A stretch of 64,000 nt of DNA from NCBI GenBank assembly GCA_001414345.1, contig LLCB01000228.1, positions 1-64,000 of the forward strand, written 5' to 3'. Numbering within the stretch: the first letter of the stretch is position 1; every line of letters begins with the position of its first letter. Made by a program: the position numbers and the translations under genes. This DNA comes from Hymenoscyphus infarciens (Eukaryota; Ascomycota; Leotiomycetes; Helotiales; Helotiaceae). Positions 9,682-22,000 of this stretch are shown in pieces. The notes beneath the pieces are model-generated. The model made no database searches. It saw only the letters and a program-made list of their open reading frames with translations, and was not told the origin of the DNA.

Positions 9682-11000
9682 TCAGACCTTCTTCCATACC
9701 AGTCGTGCCTGATCTGCATCCCGCATTCTAAGTAGAAGCTCTATATTGCAATCTTGGGTCACAGCCAATGCCCTTTCTCGTGCCTCTTGAGAAGTCTCAT
9801 CTTCTATTTGAACAACCCCGACCCTATGATTCCTTAATAAAAAGGAGAGAACTGCAACAAATTCTACCTGGGAAAATTTTAAACCAGGGCAATTTTGAGG
9901 ACCATCGGACCAAGGAAAATAAGTGTGCTGAGAGGGTGTGATAATAAATTCTAAGTCAAGTCGGCTAGCCAAATCTGATTTTGGAAGACTGCTAGGAGAC
10001 GAAGAGATCCAACGACTCGGATTCCAACGAAGGGGATCGTTCTAATACTTTGGCAAAGTATGAACAGCAAGTACACTGGGAATTACCCCAGTTCGGGGAG
10101 GTACGACAATTGTTTTCTCCCCCACTCTGAAAATTTATGGGTTTTCGTTAGTCCATTTCAGGAGAGACATGATAGGGGGAAATTAGCAGAGGGTTTCAAG
10201 CTAGGAGACAGAATCAGTTCTAGTAATTTAGAGAATTCAAGAAACATATAAGACGCTTACAAGCATAGCTCTGCATCTCTTAAGCTTCTCAAAAAGCTTT
10301 TCATACTCCCATGTCTCAACGTCAGATGGGAGGACAACTTACAACTCCTCTGAACACCAATCTTAGACCTCTAGATAGGCGGCCAAGAGAAGCATGCTAA
10401 AAGCTAAAGTGTTAGCTGTAGTATCATGCCCAGCAAAGTTGATCACGAAAATCTTTCTAAATATCTCTTTAATAGAAAGTCCTTTGGACAGTTGCTGTTA
10501 GGAAAGACCGGTGGCGGCCTCCTTTTTAGAAAAACCCAATGCTCGAACAAAGGAGGTCATCAGAGATCCACTTCCAGATTTGCCTTCTTCAAATAGCGCA
10601 GTTTCTTCTTTTAGCATATATTCCTTGAACTCTGTTACGGCTTAACCAATTCGTTTCCAGGATTGGGGCATGAAAGGAAGTTTGAAAGTAAAAGAAGGAG
10701 CAATCATGATAGGAATCGTCTTGTCTAAAACAGTTTGCAAAGCATCTCGATAACCTTGAGCTTCCAATTCATCTCCGGCCTGTTCTTTTAACCGCACTTC
10801 GTCTGACGAATGGAATTTGTACGATTTTTGGAATCCTGTTGCAGCGAGAACATTTTGTGAAAGATGGCGTGTGTCCTTTGCTGTTGATAGGTGCTAATGT
10901 TCTTCTCCCTCAGCGGCTCTCGCTTCTTTCTCCCCAAGCATTTTAACCAAATGCTGATCAAGTCGATTTAAGACGGTTCATACACAACGAAAGTTTTCAA
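9682..11000 (-). pseudogene. Cytochrome P450 pseudogene
   Basis: The minus strand still reads as the middle and C-terminal parts of a P450. It has ...VLAATGFQKSYKF, TIPIMIAPSFTFKLPFMPQS, the I-helix NFAGHDTTANTLAFSM (about 10395-10440) and the haem loop FPWSDGPQNCPGLKFSQVEF (9880-9920) with its Cys. In-frame stops interrupt it: TAG in the part before TAKDTRHLS, and TAA after WKRIG, GLS, YLEV and SEEL. The stops where a Gln codon is expected are CAA>TAA or CAG>TAG changes, which are CpA>TpA transitions and a RIP hallmark. The N-terminal third cannot be followed beyond about 11000. It looks like a relative of the intact P450 at 13554-15729. Confidence 0.85.
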
Positions 11001-12322
11001 CTCCATGAGAATTATCGCGTTTATGGAGGAAGGGTAACGCTTTGCAGCGGAAGAGTACTCGGAAAAAGAGAGAGCGTGGCATTTGTCGCACTTACTTTGT
11101 GGAGATATGATGCTACAAGAAGGACAAGAGGCTTTAGGAGTGAAGGGAAAGCCAGTGCCGAGACTCGATGAAGCAAGACCTAGTATGGGGGTCGCCAAGC
11201 AGGTGGAAGGAAACGATATGGTTGTGAAGATTTCGCTTAGAACACCACAGTATACTAAAGAAACCTTTCATACAAAGTTCTTTGTCCAAACTCACCTTTA
11301 GAGTCGTACCCGGGCTATAACATGGGACTGTAAGGTCTTCTTTCTCGTCGTTTCGTGGTGGTACCCTAATAACTTCCGTGATCATGTAGCTTTTATCTAT
11401 TTTTAACCTTCCTAAACTGCCTTGCTACTCACTTTAGGGGCCGGATACATGTAGTATCTCGATTTTGGATTCTCCCTGTCCTCTCTCGTAGGCGAATCGG
11501 TGATGTCAAGGTTTTATTCGATATGTATCCTCTCTAGTGGAAAAACTGGGGTATCCTCCTCTACCTAACCTCTTGGTAGGCCATTTTCTGTGAGAACTAG
11601 AAACAGTTCTTGAGCCAGAATGGCTTTTGGAGCAGTTTTGGAGGTGAACAAAGTCACTATCTGCGTGTTCTTGACGAGGAGCTGTTTGTGGGTTGGGAAT
11701 TCGATCGGCTTTTCTCTTATTGTGTTTAAGTATGTACTAATAGTTAACGGAAAGATACAACGCATAGAATTATAGTAGCTAAAAAGGATAGTAACCAGTG
11801 AGAGATGTACTTAGTAAGGCTCGGAATCTTCTTATAAGTTACCATTTTGATTTTGAAGATTTCTCCAGAAATACATCCAAGTGATGTCCGGATTTATGTC
11901 TTTATCTTTTCCTAAAATTGCTCTAACTCGGATAATTGAAATAAACACTACTACGACTACACATATCCGCGAATACGTCGAGGACGCAATTGACGATCAA
12001 AATCCGATTCTCGAAATGCACAGCTTCCAGTGCTCCACAGTATGCTGTAAATTGGTCAGCTAGACATCTCTAAGAGTCAGTTTTTAATAGAATATACTTA
12101 AAATATACGGCAGGCTTCCCAGAATACACTAAAACGGAAAGTCACTAAGATAAACAACATAAGTAGCAATCGTAATACACAAGACACACCACCACCAAAC
12201 CTTAAACAGCTTAATCTCGTACCCAATCCTCTTGAAAAACAGCAAAACTCCAATTTTCACGCTCCAAAGTGATGTGTAGAAGAAAAAAAATCATCCGCTT
12301 TTGCAAAGAATTCGGGGAAGAT
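11001..12322. other. Gene-free stretch upstream of P450 relic
   Basis: It may include the eroded 5' third of the P450 relic (to about 11400), but I cannot anchor any motif. The rest shows no recognisable coding sequence. Confidence 0.45.
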
Positions 12323-12617
12323 CTACTTTGTGCGAGCGGCGATGGCGTATTGGTCGTAGCGGATATCAGCTTGTGTTTGTGAGGAGGAAGGACATTGCAA
12401 GTATTACTAGGTAGTCATCTGCGAAAAGCTTTTTGAAGGCTCAGGGCCGGCCATAGAGAAAAAGATTACCAGAGCGAGGACGATGGCAGTTACAGCCGGG
12501 AGTATGCCTTGAGTGATGTGAGATTTTTGAAGGTTGGATGCTTTTGTACTCGCGACTTACGTAGAAGACTGGCCGTGTTACTTTTACCTCTAGTTTGAGA
12601 GCTGAAGAGTTGTTCAT
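12323..12617 (-). pseudogene. Degraded small membrane-protein gene
   Basis: From the ATG at 12617 an exon encodes MNNSSALKLEVKVTRPVFY and ends exactly at a GTAAGT donor (12560). A hydrophobic exon follows, GILPAVTAIVLALVIFF, then MAGPEPSKSF. Another segment in a different frame ends in QADIRYDQYAIAARTK and a stop at 12323. The acceptor needed to join exon 1 to the hydrophobic exon in frame reads CTCAA|GGC. A CTCAG|GGC acceptor would work, so a single G>A change may have destroyed it. Two stops separate the hydrophobic part from the last piece. The product would be a roughly 70-residue single-span protein of unknown function. Alternatively, an unusual splice pattern exists that I have not found. 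Confidence 0.4.
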
Positions 12618-13553
12618 GGTTACTGGCGATGACTGTAGTCTCGTTTAACTAGATTACAGCTGAATCCTTCAATTCTTTTTTAACCTTGTAAGGGAAAATA
12701 TTGAAGAGGGCTTCCTGACTTTCGGGGGTAGACAGAATAAGCGGCGGGACGAATGAATGTCATATCTACCCCCGGAGTTGGGCTAAGATATCACAACAGC
12801 AAAGCTTTCAGTAGTTCGTGGCAGATTGTTGGCTAGAATACCCCGTATAGGGCGCTGATCGCTAAATTCCAGGGTTCTCATTCACTGCGGGGACGGGAAA
12901 AAAGTCGGAGCTTATTCTCTAAAACAACAAGATATAACTTTTTTTGATTTGTTTTTTTGATTAATTAGCAAGTATAGATTTATTCTATATTTTCTTGGCT
13001 TTTTTCTACGCTCCTTTAGATAGACTATTATAGTAATAGTAAGCAGGGTGGTAGGAGATCTTCGAAATTCCGACGTTTTTTTCAAGGCATTTACTATCTA
13101 TCTGTAATGTTTGTTGATTAAGAGAATTCACAGAACAGGAGTCTGAGATTTAAGATTTGATAGAAGTGAATTATGAGGAGCAAAGAACTTGAAAGAAGTG
13201 TTCAAGTAAAATACGAAACATAATTAGAGAATAAAGCTTTTAGACCTAGTAAAGACGAAAACAATGGGTCCGATGCTTACGAGCCGACATGAATAATATC
13301 TAACACCCCTAGAAATATGCTCTGCAATATGACATTGTCATATAATCGTTTCAGATTGGACAAATATCATTACTTCATTCCTCCGTAACTATCATCTTAT
13401 GATTTACTCAATTACGAGATCTTCGCCTCAACTCCCAGACGCACTCCAACTCAACTTAACCCATTACGAGAACCTACCCAGGACAAAAATATCCTATCCT
13501 TCATAGCCTAGTATCTCCCATAAGACCCCCGGACGAAAACGAAATCTCGACTC
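12618..13553. other. Gene-free stretch
   Basis: Moderately AT-rich, no coding signal seen. It contains the 5' flank of the small relic and the 3' flank of the P450 gene. Confidence 0.5.
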
Positions 13554-15729
13554 TCAAACTCTAAACCTCTCCCCGCCCCTCTCAACAAACCTCAACCCAA
13601 CCTTATCCTCCCTCAACATCTGCAATGTAATAAGCTGTTCGCTCCTCCTAATTTTTTGCCTCGCCACCCGACTCGCCTCCTCATAAACCTTCTGTCGTTC
13701 CTCCCGACTCATTTTCGCAACTTCTCCATCCGAAGCCCAGTCCCGGACATCAAGTTCCACACTGTATTTCTGGAAGATGAAAGCTAGGACGGCTGTGATT
13801 TCCACTTGAGCGAATCTGCGACCGGGACACGCGCGTGGTCCTTCGGAGAAGGAGAGGAATGCTCCTTTTTCCGGGGGACGGAGGGATGTTGGGGTGGTGG
13901 TTAGGAAGGAGGGCGTGTTGAGGGCGTCTTCTTCCTTTTCAGCTTTTGAATGGCCGTTTTCTTTGAGTCCATTTTGAGTTGGTTGGTGATCGGTCGTGGA
14001 ATCCAAAGAAGGTAACCACCTGGCCGGCGAAAAATCATCCATATCATCTTCCGCTCCCGTCAACTCACTCCTTTTCGTTTTCCAATACTTGGGATTCCTA
14101 TTGACACCCACAGTGTTCAAGTGAATAAAAATCCCATTCTCCAACTCTACATTCTTTCCGTCAATTTTGACGACTTGATCCCCGTGCACTCGTTTCGGGA
14201 TGTTCGGGATAGCGGGTATGAGACGCATTTGCTCATTCAAAGCCGCTCCAACGAGAGAGTTGTAGAGTTTAGGCATATGAACGTGATATTCCCATTTCGA
14301 AGGCGGGAGGTTACCGACGATGGAATCGATTTGGGATTGCATTTCGGCTTGGGTGGAAGGGGAGAGAGCGAGGTAGATGAGGGAGAAGTGGATGCTGTTG
14401 GCGCTTGTTTCGTGCCCGGCGAAGAGAAAGATGAATGAATTTCCAATTATTTCTGGTTTTGTTAGTTGGGCTTCAGTGGTGTGTGATTTGGTGTCAATTT
14501 GTGATTTTTCGGATTCATTGAGGAGGGGAGACGCTTGAATCATGGGCCGGAGAAGATCCATTGTGCTGTGTTCGTTTGAAGAGCCGAGGGCGATTTGCTT
14601 TTTCTTAATGGCGATGAGTTCAGAGAAGTAATTGAGACATTCGTTGAATGCTGTACCTGCATCTTTTGCTCTTTTGAAAGGGAGGTATTCTATATCTCAT
14701 CAGCATCTAGCTCATCAAATCCAAGACTCAAGGGAAATGAACAGCGAAACAAGAGAAAAGAGAAGACAAACCTAAAGCCCGCGGCTTAAAAAAAGCAAAC
14801 CAAATGATATTCCTCAACAGACTCTGCAAACCATCCTTCAAACTCAAAGTATGACCCCCCATCAAGCTTCTTCCCCCAAATCCCCCCATCGCATCCCCCT
14901 TTAGAACATCCTCACTCTGATGCGGCCACAACTGCGGAACTCCAAATCCAGCAGCACAGATGACATGTAGACTCAAAATCGCACATTCCTCTGCTGAATC
15001 CAACACACTGAACCCCTTCTTCCCCTCTCCGTCACCATCACCATTATCATCCGCTGTTTTCCATACATGCAACAACCCCTCCGCCTGCCTCAAGCTCTCT
15101 TCGAAGACCAATTTATTACTTTTCTCACTAAAGCTCGGTCCCACAACTTTCTTATGTCTCTTCCACTCCTGTCCTTCCGAAGTGAGAATCGATCCACCGA
15201 AAATATCGACGATTTTGTAATTGGCAACTGGTTTGAGGAAGTCGTTTCGACGAGTGGTGATTTGTGCTATTAGGGGCGCGTTGGAGGTTTTGAGGTAGCA
15301 AATCCAGGGGGAGACGAGGATAAATGTGTCGCCGTATTTATTTTCTGCGTAACGAAGGGTGCGCCAGGAGAGGCCTCGCTCTAGTAGTCTTTGCAAGATG
15401 GTTTAGCTTTGATCTCTCCAGGAATTGATAGGGGAGAAGGAGAGATTGAAGTACTTGAGCCATGCCCATCTATCTGAATATGGAAGTTTTTGAAAGATAG
15501 GTGTGAGGATGTCGATGATCATCATCCAGAAACTTCCATATCCCCAATAAGCTGTTGGTTCTTGTTAGCAACTTTTCTTTCAAATATTAGTTTGGGGAAA
15601 CTTACGAACGACGATATATGGAAACCCAGTTCTCTTCGCTTTCGCGATGTTCCTTTTCAAATCGCGATATTTCTTCGAGACCAGTAAGAGAAAGGCGCCC
15701 AACAGGGCAAAGGTGATGACGTTCAACAT
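13554..15729 (-). CDS. Cytochrome P450 monooxygenase
   Basis: Four exons on the minus strand: 15729-15606, 15551-15455, 15388-14772, 14689-13554 (657 aa). Intron 1 is GTAAGT..CAG. Intron 2 is GTACTT..AAAG with CTAAAC before the acceptor. Intron 3 has a rarer GTTTGT donor and ATAG acceptor. All junctions keep frame. Residues 1-20 are a hydrophobic ER anchor (MLNVITFALLGAFLLLV). The I-helix oxygen-binding motif is LFAGHETSANS, the K-helix ExxR is NEQMRLIP, and the haem loop is FSEGPRACPGRRFAQ with the axial Cys. At 657 aa it is about 130 residues longer than a usual P450. Part of the excess is a Ser/Thr/Asn-rich insert (TTDHQPTQNGLKENGH region) between the ExxR helix and the haem loop. It probably oxidises a hydrophobic metabolite at the ER; the substrate is unknown. 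It is the only undamaged enzyme next to the methyltransferase and P450 relics. Confidence 0.85.
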
Positions 15730-16990
15730 CTTTACTTTCTTGTCGAGATTATCATGAATCTTGGCTGTGAAGAGGAAAGAACCCCGTCTAAGTACCTGCT
15801 AATCCCAACGTTCAAAGAACTATCGGACGAAGTTCCAAACGCACTCGCAAAGCGTTGGCTGTCAAACTGCTGTCGCAAGTGGAAGAACTCTCAAGGTTGG
15901 TTGGTTGGTTGGCGACTAGGTTCAAGCTTAAAGGTGAATGAAGTACCCAAGGATCAAGGGGAGGGATGAATACGAAAGAAACAATCCAATTGGGCATTGG
16001 TCACCTCGTATACTCTTATTCCCAGCGTATTCAAGAGCATTGAAGTGAATTGACAAAACACAAACGAGAACGACTCTACAATCCACATATGCATCCTCAC
16101 CTTCCTTCTTAACCCCACGCATCACCCGTCGCCACGCCCGAAACAGTTCCACACGCGGGGTACGAAAAAGATAAGTCTCGATGCACAACATCTACTTGTA
16201 CATACCCGAGAACACAGAACACTCGATGATTGGATGTATCGATTAATCTACAGCGGATGAGATAATTGCCGATGGAAAATTGGTCGCTTTCATTGTTGTG
16301 GCGTTTGGATGGAGATTTGTCGAATAAGCGAATAAGAGGTGGCCAAATACGCGTGTTGGCACGGATGTATTTGAATGGTTGTCCGAGGCGTGTAACTCGA
16401 ATTCTTTTGACGCTTGTATTTATCTCTTGGAATCTTATTTCATAGTCATAGATTTCAAAACCGATTGTTCCCCAATTGTTTTCCTGGTGCCCATCGTCTT
16501 TTCCATTTTTCACTTGAATCCTCTTGTTCTGCAAAAGCACAACATAAGCGTCATGACTTGCGGTCGTAGCCATAAATTCGGGAACGTCAGCTCCGCACTC
16601 TAGTACAACAGCATCAGCTCCTCTCAGCCAAAGGAATATTCCAGAAAACGATGTATACGCAGGAGACATCGTTCGGACGCTCAGAGGGGAGATGCATCAA
16701 TGCTGTACCATCACATCCTCCATCTGCAAATTCCCATTTGCATCGACCTACGGCGGTACAACAACGTGCGGATCTTACGGAACACGCGAGGAGTCCTGCT
16801 TAAACGCCGAGGCAGCGAGGTTGGAGATGGCCTGAGCTAATTGAGACGAGCTAATTGAACTTTGGTGCATTATGAGTAGTGGATTGGATGGAGTACAAGT
16901 CGTCAACCGGCACTAGGACTTGTACACCCCTAACATTCAGCTTGAAGGAAAACTGAAGTAGGCAAAATTCACAATAAGGGAGAGGACGAG
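15730..16990. other. Intergenic, no convincing gene
   Basis: A 186-codon minus-strand ORF (16669-16109) has no domain or family-like motif and is left uncalled. Otherwise nothing is seen. Confidence 0.45.
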
Positions 16991-17001
16991 AATTCCAATA
17001 C

Positions 17002-17023
17002 TTAGGGTTAGGGTTAGGGTTAG
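17002..17023. repeat. Interstitial telomere-type repeat (TTAGGG)n
   Basis: Three full TTAGGG units plus a partial one, the fungal telomere sequence, lie inside the chromosome arm and not at an end. Such short tracts can be scars of break repair or binding sites of telobox factors in promoters. Confidence 0.85.
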
Positions 17024-19040
17024 TACGTATATACGTAAGGTGCATGGCGAACTAAAGGGATAATATCGAGTGAAATATACCGCCACTCCGTCTAGGAATT
17101 TAGGTTGACGTCTAATGAATGCTGGAGTACAAAATTCTGAGAGGGTAGTCTCGACAGATAGTACAAGCGGCAGTGGATATCAGGTTCGTACCTGTCTACC
17201 TGGCTCGTTGTTCTAACTATCTAGGGTAATTCGGAGTAATTATCCTGGACACTTGGACCAACTATTTACTGTCGTTTTTTCTGACCGACGAACCTTTTGT
17301 TGCAGAACTTTACAAGGTACGTATCTCACTGTGTGAAATGATGAAGAGAGAGGCAATAGCTTCACTTGGAGCTGGCTTCCCTCTTTGAATTCAGAAGTCT
17401 AATATCGCAATTCCCAACTGAACAGATAATTGAAAGAGACAGAATCGCACAAATGATTCTCGACCGATTAAGAGTGGGTTCGTACCCAGTTAACGCGGAT
17501 GAAGGCAGAAGACACAAAACCAAATGGACTGCTGTCTGCAGAATAGCTGCTCCACAGTGTACGTTGTCACGATGCAGTTCGGCAATTGGTGTTACTGACA
17601 CCTCCAGGTGCCCACGAGAAAGACACGAGAGCAGCAGTGAGCCGAAGATCTGGTGTACAGTAAAGTAGGCACCATGTGCTTCGCGATTGAATATGCGACG
17701 ACTGTACGCCGTGCCGTATACGGAGTAAGGACGAGACATCCTCTACGATTCCCAGAAACAATCACCTTGTTTCCATGGGAATGAGAAGATGGTTGAATCG
17801 ACCTCTGGGACGCGATGGCTGGATATCTCGGTATCTCTCTGGGACTTGCGCCGGTTGAAATCTTTTCCCGGGTGTCCAGCGTAACATTTCCAACTTTTCC
17901 ACCCTAGAAGTACATGCCTAGGGTGCCTAGAAGATGAAATGGACCCCTAAAATACCACGCCAGGTGCCAACTCATCAGGCCATGCCATTTCTCTCTCGAT
18001 ATCTATCGAAATCTTTGATATAACAGTGCGACAGCACAGCGATCCTCGAATGACGGCCTCCAACGTTTGTGATGTTGAATGAAACCGGGTGGATCGAGGA
18101 TATATTCTTTTTTCGTGGTGTTGTTGATTGTTTGTGTGAGACGGACGGACGGTCTCGAGAAAAAGAGCAACAGGTTTCTCTGCCCAATCAAGAACAGCTC
18201 ATCCACCACGCCATCCTGAGGCCTCAGGCCAACACAACTACACACCACTAGGGCAAATCTGGTAGCGAGTTGGCATTGCCTGGGAAGAGCTGTGTTAAGG
18301 ATTATGCGTCCTGGAATAATAAACAAACCAGAGAACACCAGGATCATGTCATGACCATGGAATAAATAAAGGGGTCAGGTACCTGCCCACCCGAAAGCGG
18401 CTGCAGAGTGACATTGCCATCGCCATCGCCAATTGATTTCGGACTTTCTATTGTCCCTATTGTGCGATTGTTTAGTCTTGTTTGGCAGAAACAACCTGGA
18501 AGTGTCTAAAAGTCTAAAACCGTGAAACAAGCTTCATCCAGGCAAGCTACGTTGCTGTACCAACGAATTCTCAGCTTTGGAAACAGCGGATTCAAGCTCT
18601 CCCGCCAATCATACTGGACCGGGAGATCAGCAAGCGGCGCAAGCTGCAGCATCATCCCCATCCCAGGGCGCATCCAGCAGCAATTCGACCTCTTCTCTTC
18701 ATCCAGACGCTGCAGATCAGATCTAGTCGCACAATACAATACAATCCAATACCACGCAACACATTCACCCATCCACCAAATCTCGGAATACCCTCATGTT
18801 CACCAATCCTCCACACCTGTTTTTCCCTGGCGGAAAGAGAGAGGGTCTCGGTCATTAAGACTTGAGACTTTTATGTTGTGGTCTGGTACGTAGGAAGCTT
18901 GCCATTCGCCGGGGGAGCTCGAGCTACAACATTACAACACATGTCTCTCGATAGCTTTTTCCCCAAACCCATCCTCAACCCCCCACTGCCAGCACCTGCC
19001 AGCACCTGCTAATCGTTGGAATGTTCGCTCCTCACAGACC
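17024..19040. other. Intergenic and promoter region of the DH-PH gene
   Basis: Short overlapping ORFs occur on both strands without motifs. The last 500 bases are the likely promoter and leader of the large gene at 19041, with CAGCACCTGC repeated at about 18990-19008. Confidence 0.5.
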
Positions 19041-22000
19041 ATGGCCCCTACCAAAGCCGAGACTCCAGACGATGACAGCGATACTTCTCCATCCTCGCCT
19101 GAGAAACCCACGCCGCCTGCGAATAACACCCCGCGACGTGGTTCACCCGCTGTCAAACGTACTCCCAATGGCAACACCAAAGCTCCCAATAATACCACCA
19201 CCCCCGCGCGAAAGGCCTCCGCACAGAATAAAGCGAAAACGCCCACCTCGGCTCCTGCGCGCGCAAAAACTGGAACGAAAAAGGCAGAGCCAACATTGTT
19301 GGGCGATTTCTTGCTGGGAAGACCGAGTCCTGCCAGAGTGAGGAGTAAGAGTGTCCATGTCGTGAAGGCCGATATGCGAGCGGATTTAGTGGGGAAAGTG
19401 CAGCCTCCGGCAGGAAACAACGATCGAGTCAAGAATTGGCAGAAAGTCAGCGCGGCAGCAGTAGTAATCGATCCTCTGGCAGATGTTGCGAGCCAGCCGA
19501 ACGATGCGGGAGGGTGGGAAAATGAAGATGATGGGAGTGTTGACGAGGAGGCAAGACTGAGGATTAAATTCCGGGAGGGCAAGAAGGGCAACACCAGAAG
19601 GAAGAGCAGAGAAGCCTTGGACCCAGCGAAACACCCCGCGAACGCGGCCCCGAAGAAGAGAGTTATAAGCGATTCACATTGGATGAAGAACAAGAAGAAG
19701 ACTCCCCCGAAATCCACCAACGCAATTCCCAAGAACTTTTTACAAGCGACAGCGACGAATCCCCCTCTGGAAAAAAAGATATCAGATTGGGTGAAAAGGA
19801 CGGACGGTGAGGAATCAGACGCAGAGAAGAAGCCGAAAGAGAAGCCACGGAGTCGAAAGGTTTCCAAGCATGATCTCTTGGATAAGAGCCGGTCAGGATC
19901 TTCGAGGCCGGCCACCCCAGATGAGGGCATTCGAATAAAGCCGTCACCAGCACACTCATTTGACGATGGGATCCGAGTGAAGCCTGGAGGGGGTAGCTTG
20001 GTTGATGATGGAATTCGGGTAACGCCATCGAAGGGAAGGCCAAAGTCTGATGATGCGCGACACGATAGCGAGAAGGAAAATGGATCTCATACCTCAATGT
20101 CGAGATCTCGCTCGAAAGGTCGACAGTCGGATATTCAAGGGGATGGAATTCGAATTAAGTTAATGGATTCCAATTCAGAAAAGGAAAACCGGAAAAGCCA
20201 ATCTAGAGAGGGATCGGCTGATGATGGCATCAGGATTAAGCCTATCAGAAAGAAGGAGAGTACGAAACAGACCGGCAAAGACCACCGAGAGGAATCACAA
20301 ACGCCCAGAAAGAAGAGCGAGAAGCACCTAAGGATCCCCTCAGATGCTGACAGCAGACGGAAAGCCAGCTCTCAAGCTCCAACGCAAAAGGATGATCGGG
20401 ACGACGAAGACAAATTTTCCTGGATGACACCAAGCCCTCCTGACGGCGGTTCCAAACGGCGGAAAGAAAAAGCCCAGACTCCCCCGGAATCTCTTGCAGA
20501 TGTTCCGTTTGGTAATTCTGCTTTCAGCGTTCTTGAACTGCCGCTTGGTGCTGAAGCTGGCAACACGGTCAAAAGGCCCCCTCCTAAGCGAAATCCAAGT
20601 TTTGCCGGAGTACCCAAAGTTTTGAAGAAAGTCTTCAATGAGGGTATGAAGATTGCCCACGATACTGGCGAACCTCCTCGAGGCGGGGCTAATAACCCAC
20701 CAAGTATCGAATCCTGGCTGAAAGGGACATCGGATCCATTTGTGGATCGACCAAGTCCCCCTGCTTCTACACTGGATATTCCAGCAACCGAGTCATCATG
20801 TTCTAGGAAACCAAGCTACAAAAAGGACGACCAAACAGAAAAGGCGTTAACCGCTGATGGCGAACGAAGCGAGAGTAAGCCGAAAAGACATGACCGAAGT
20901 GCCTCTGAAAATAAACCACCTCTAGATGTTCGAAAACGCGAAGATCTCCCTAGCATGGCCGCCAATTCACCTCCTATGTCGCCTAATGGTCTGAGGCGAA
21001 CTCCGGCAACTCGCAATGCCTCTTCGCCGAAATCCGCAAAGAAAGTGCCTCTGAAGGATGCTTTCATGGATGCTTTCCGAGGCGAATCCACTACATCCCG
21101 CCCAAGAAGCATATCTAACCCTTTCGTTGAGATTACTGGCTTACGGGAACGGGACATCAACTCTAGTCCTCGCCCTGTAGATCACAGAATAAGTCGTGAT
21201 TTTGGTGATGACAATTCATCCGTTGATGAGACACCACGCAAAGCAAGCCCACGAGCGCCCGAAAAACAACGATATGATGAGCCTGAAAAGAAAAGATATG
21301 AGGTACCTCATAGGGAAAAGAACCCGGCGCCTAGAAGAAGAATTTCCCCAATAAATGGCGGACATCGACTTTCAACTATTGCATCTGTTGAAACATTCAG
21401 CACATCATCTTCGGCAACGGGAACATCATCTGCAGTCTCAGATCTATCGCAAACTACTGTTACCCAACTTACTGTTTCTACTCAGCCAACAGCTTCTACC
21501 TTGTCACGCAACAGTCACAAGAGTGGCAAATCAGGACTAAAGCGACACTTGACAAAACACTCTGACTTAGTATCTGTATTATCCCTCCCAGATGTTGTTC
21601 AGCCTGCTCGTGGGAGCAGTATGAAGTCCATGCGAAGTATTCGGACGAACAGAAATCACTTGGAAACGGCCACTGTGCACGATCTGATGAAGGAGCTCTC
21701 CAACGATGAAGCCAAGTACACGATGGAATTAAAAACACTCGTCGACGGAGTGATCCCAGTCTTGTTGACTTGCGTTCTATCGAAATCCAATTCTGCCGTT
21801 GCTGCAGGATTGTTCAATCCTAATCATGATTCCGCAAACGACCCTGCAATAACTAAACCTATTGTTGATATGGGAATTGCCCTGGAACGATTAAAGAGCC
21901 TGCACAAGCGAATTCCCCTTGTTGATGCCGATGCATTCGTCACATGGGCACAATCTGCGCACCGAACCTATGAAGATTACCTTGTCGCATGGCGTGCTGG

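Noticed and set aside
16109..16669. 186-codon minus-strand ORF
   Set aside because: No recognisable motif and no family resemblance. The length is possible by chance in sequence of this composition. RNA evidence could reverse this.
17362..17739. Overlapping ORFs of 125 and 100 codons on opposite strands
   Set aside because: Both are open over the same bases without motifs, as expected of chance ORFs in GC-balanced DNA.
18932..19930. 332-codon minus-strand ORF
   Set aside because: It is antisense to the N-terminal coding part of the DH-PH gene, and its composition mirrors that Ser/Lys-rich coding strand.
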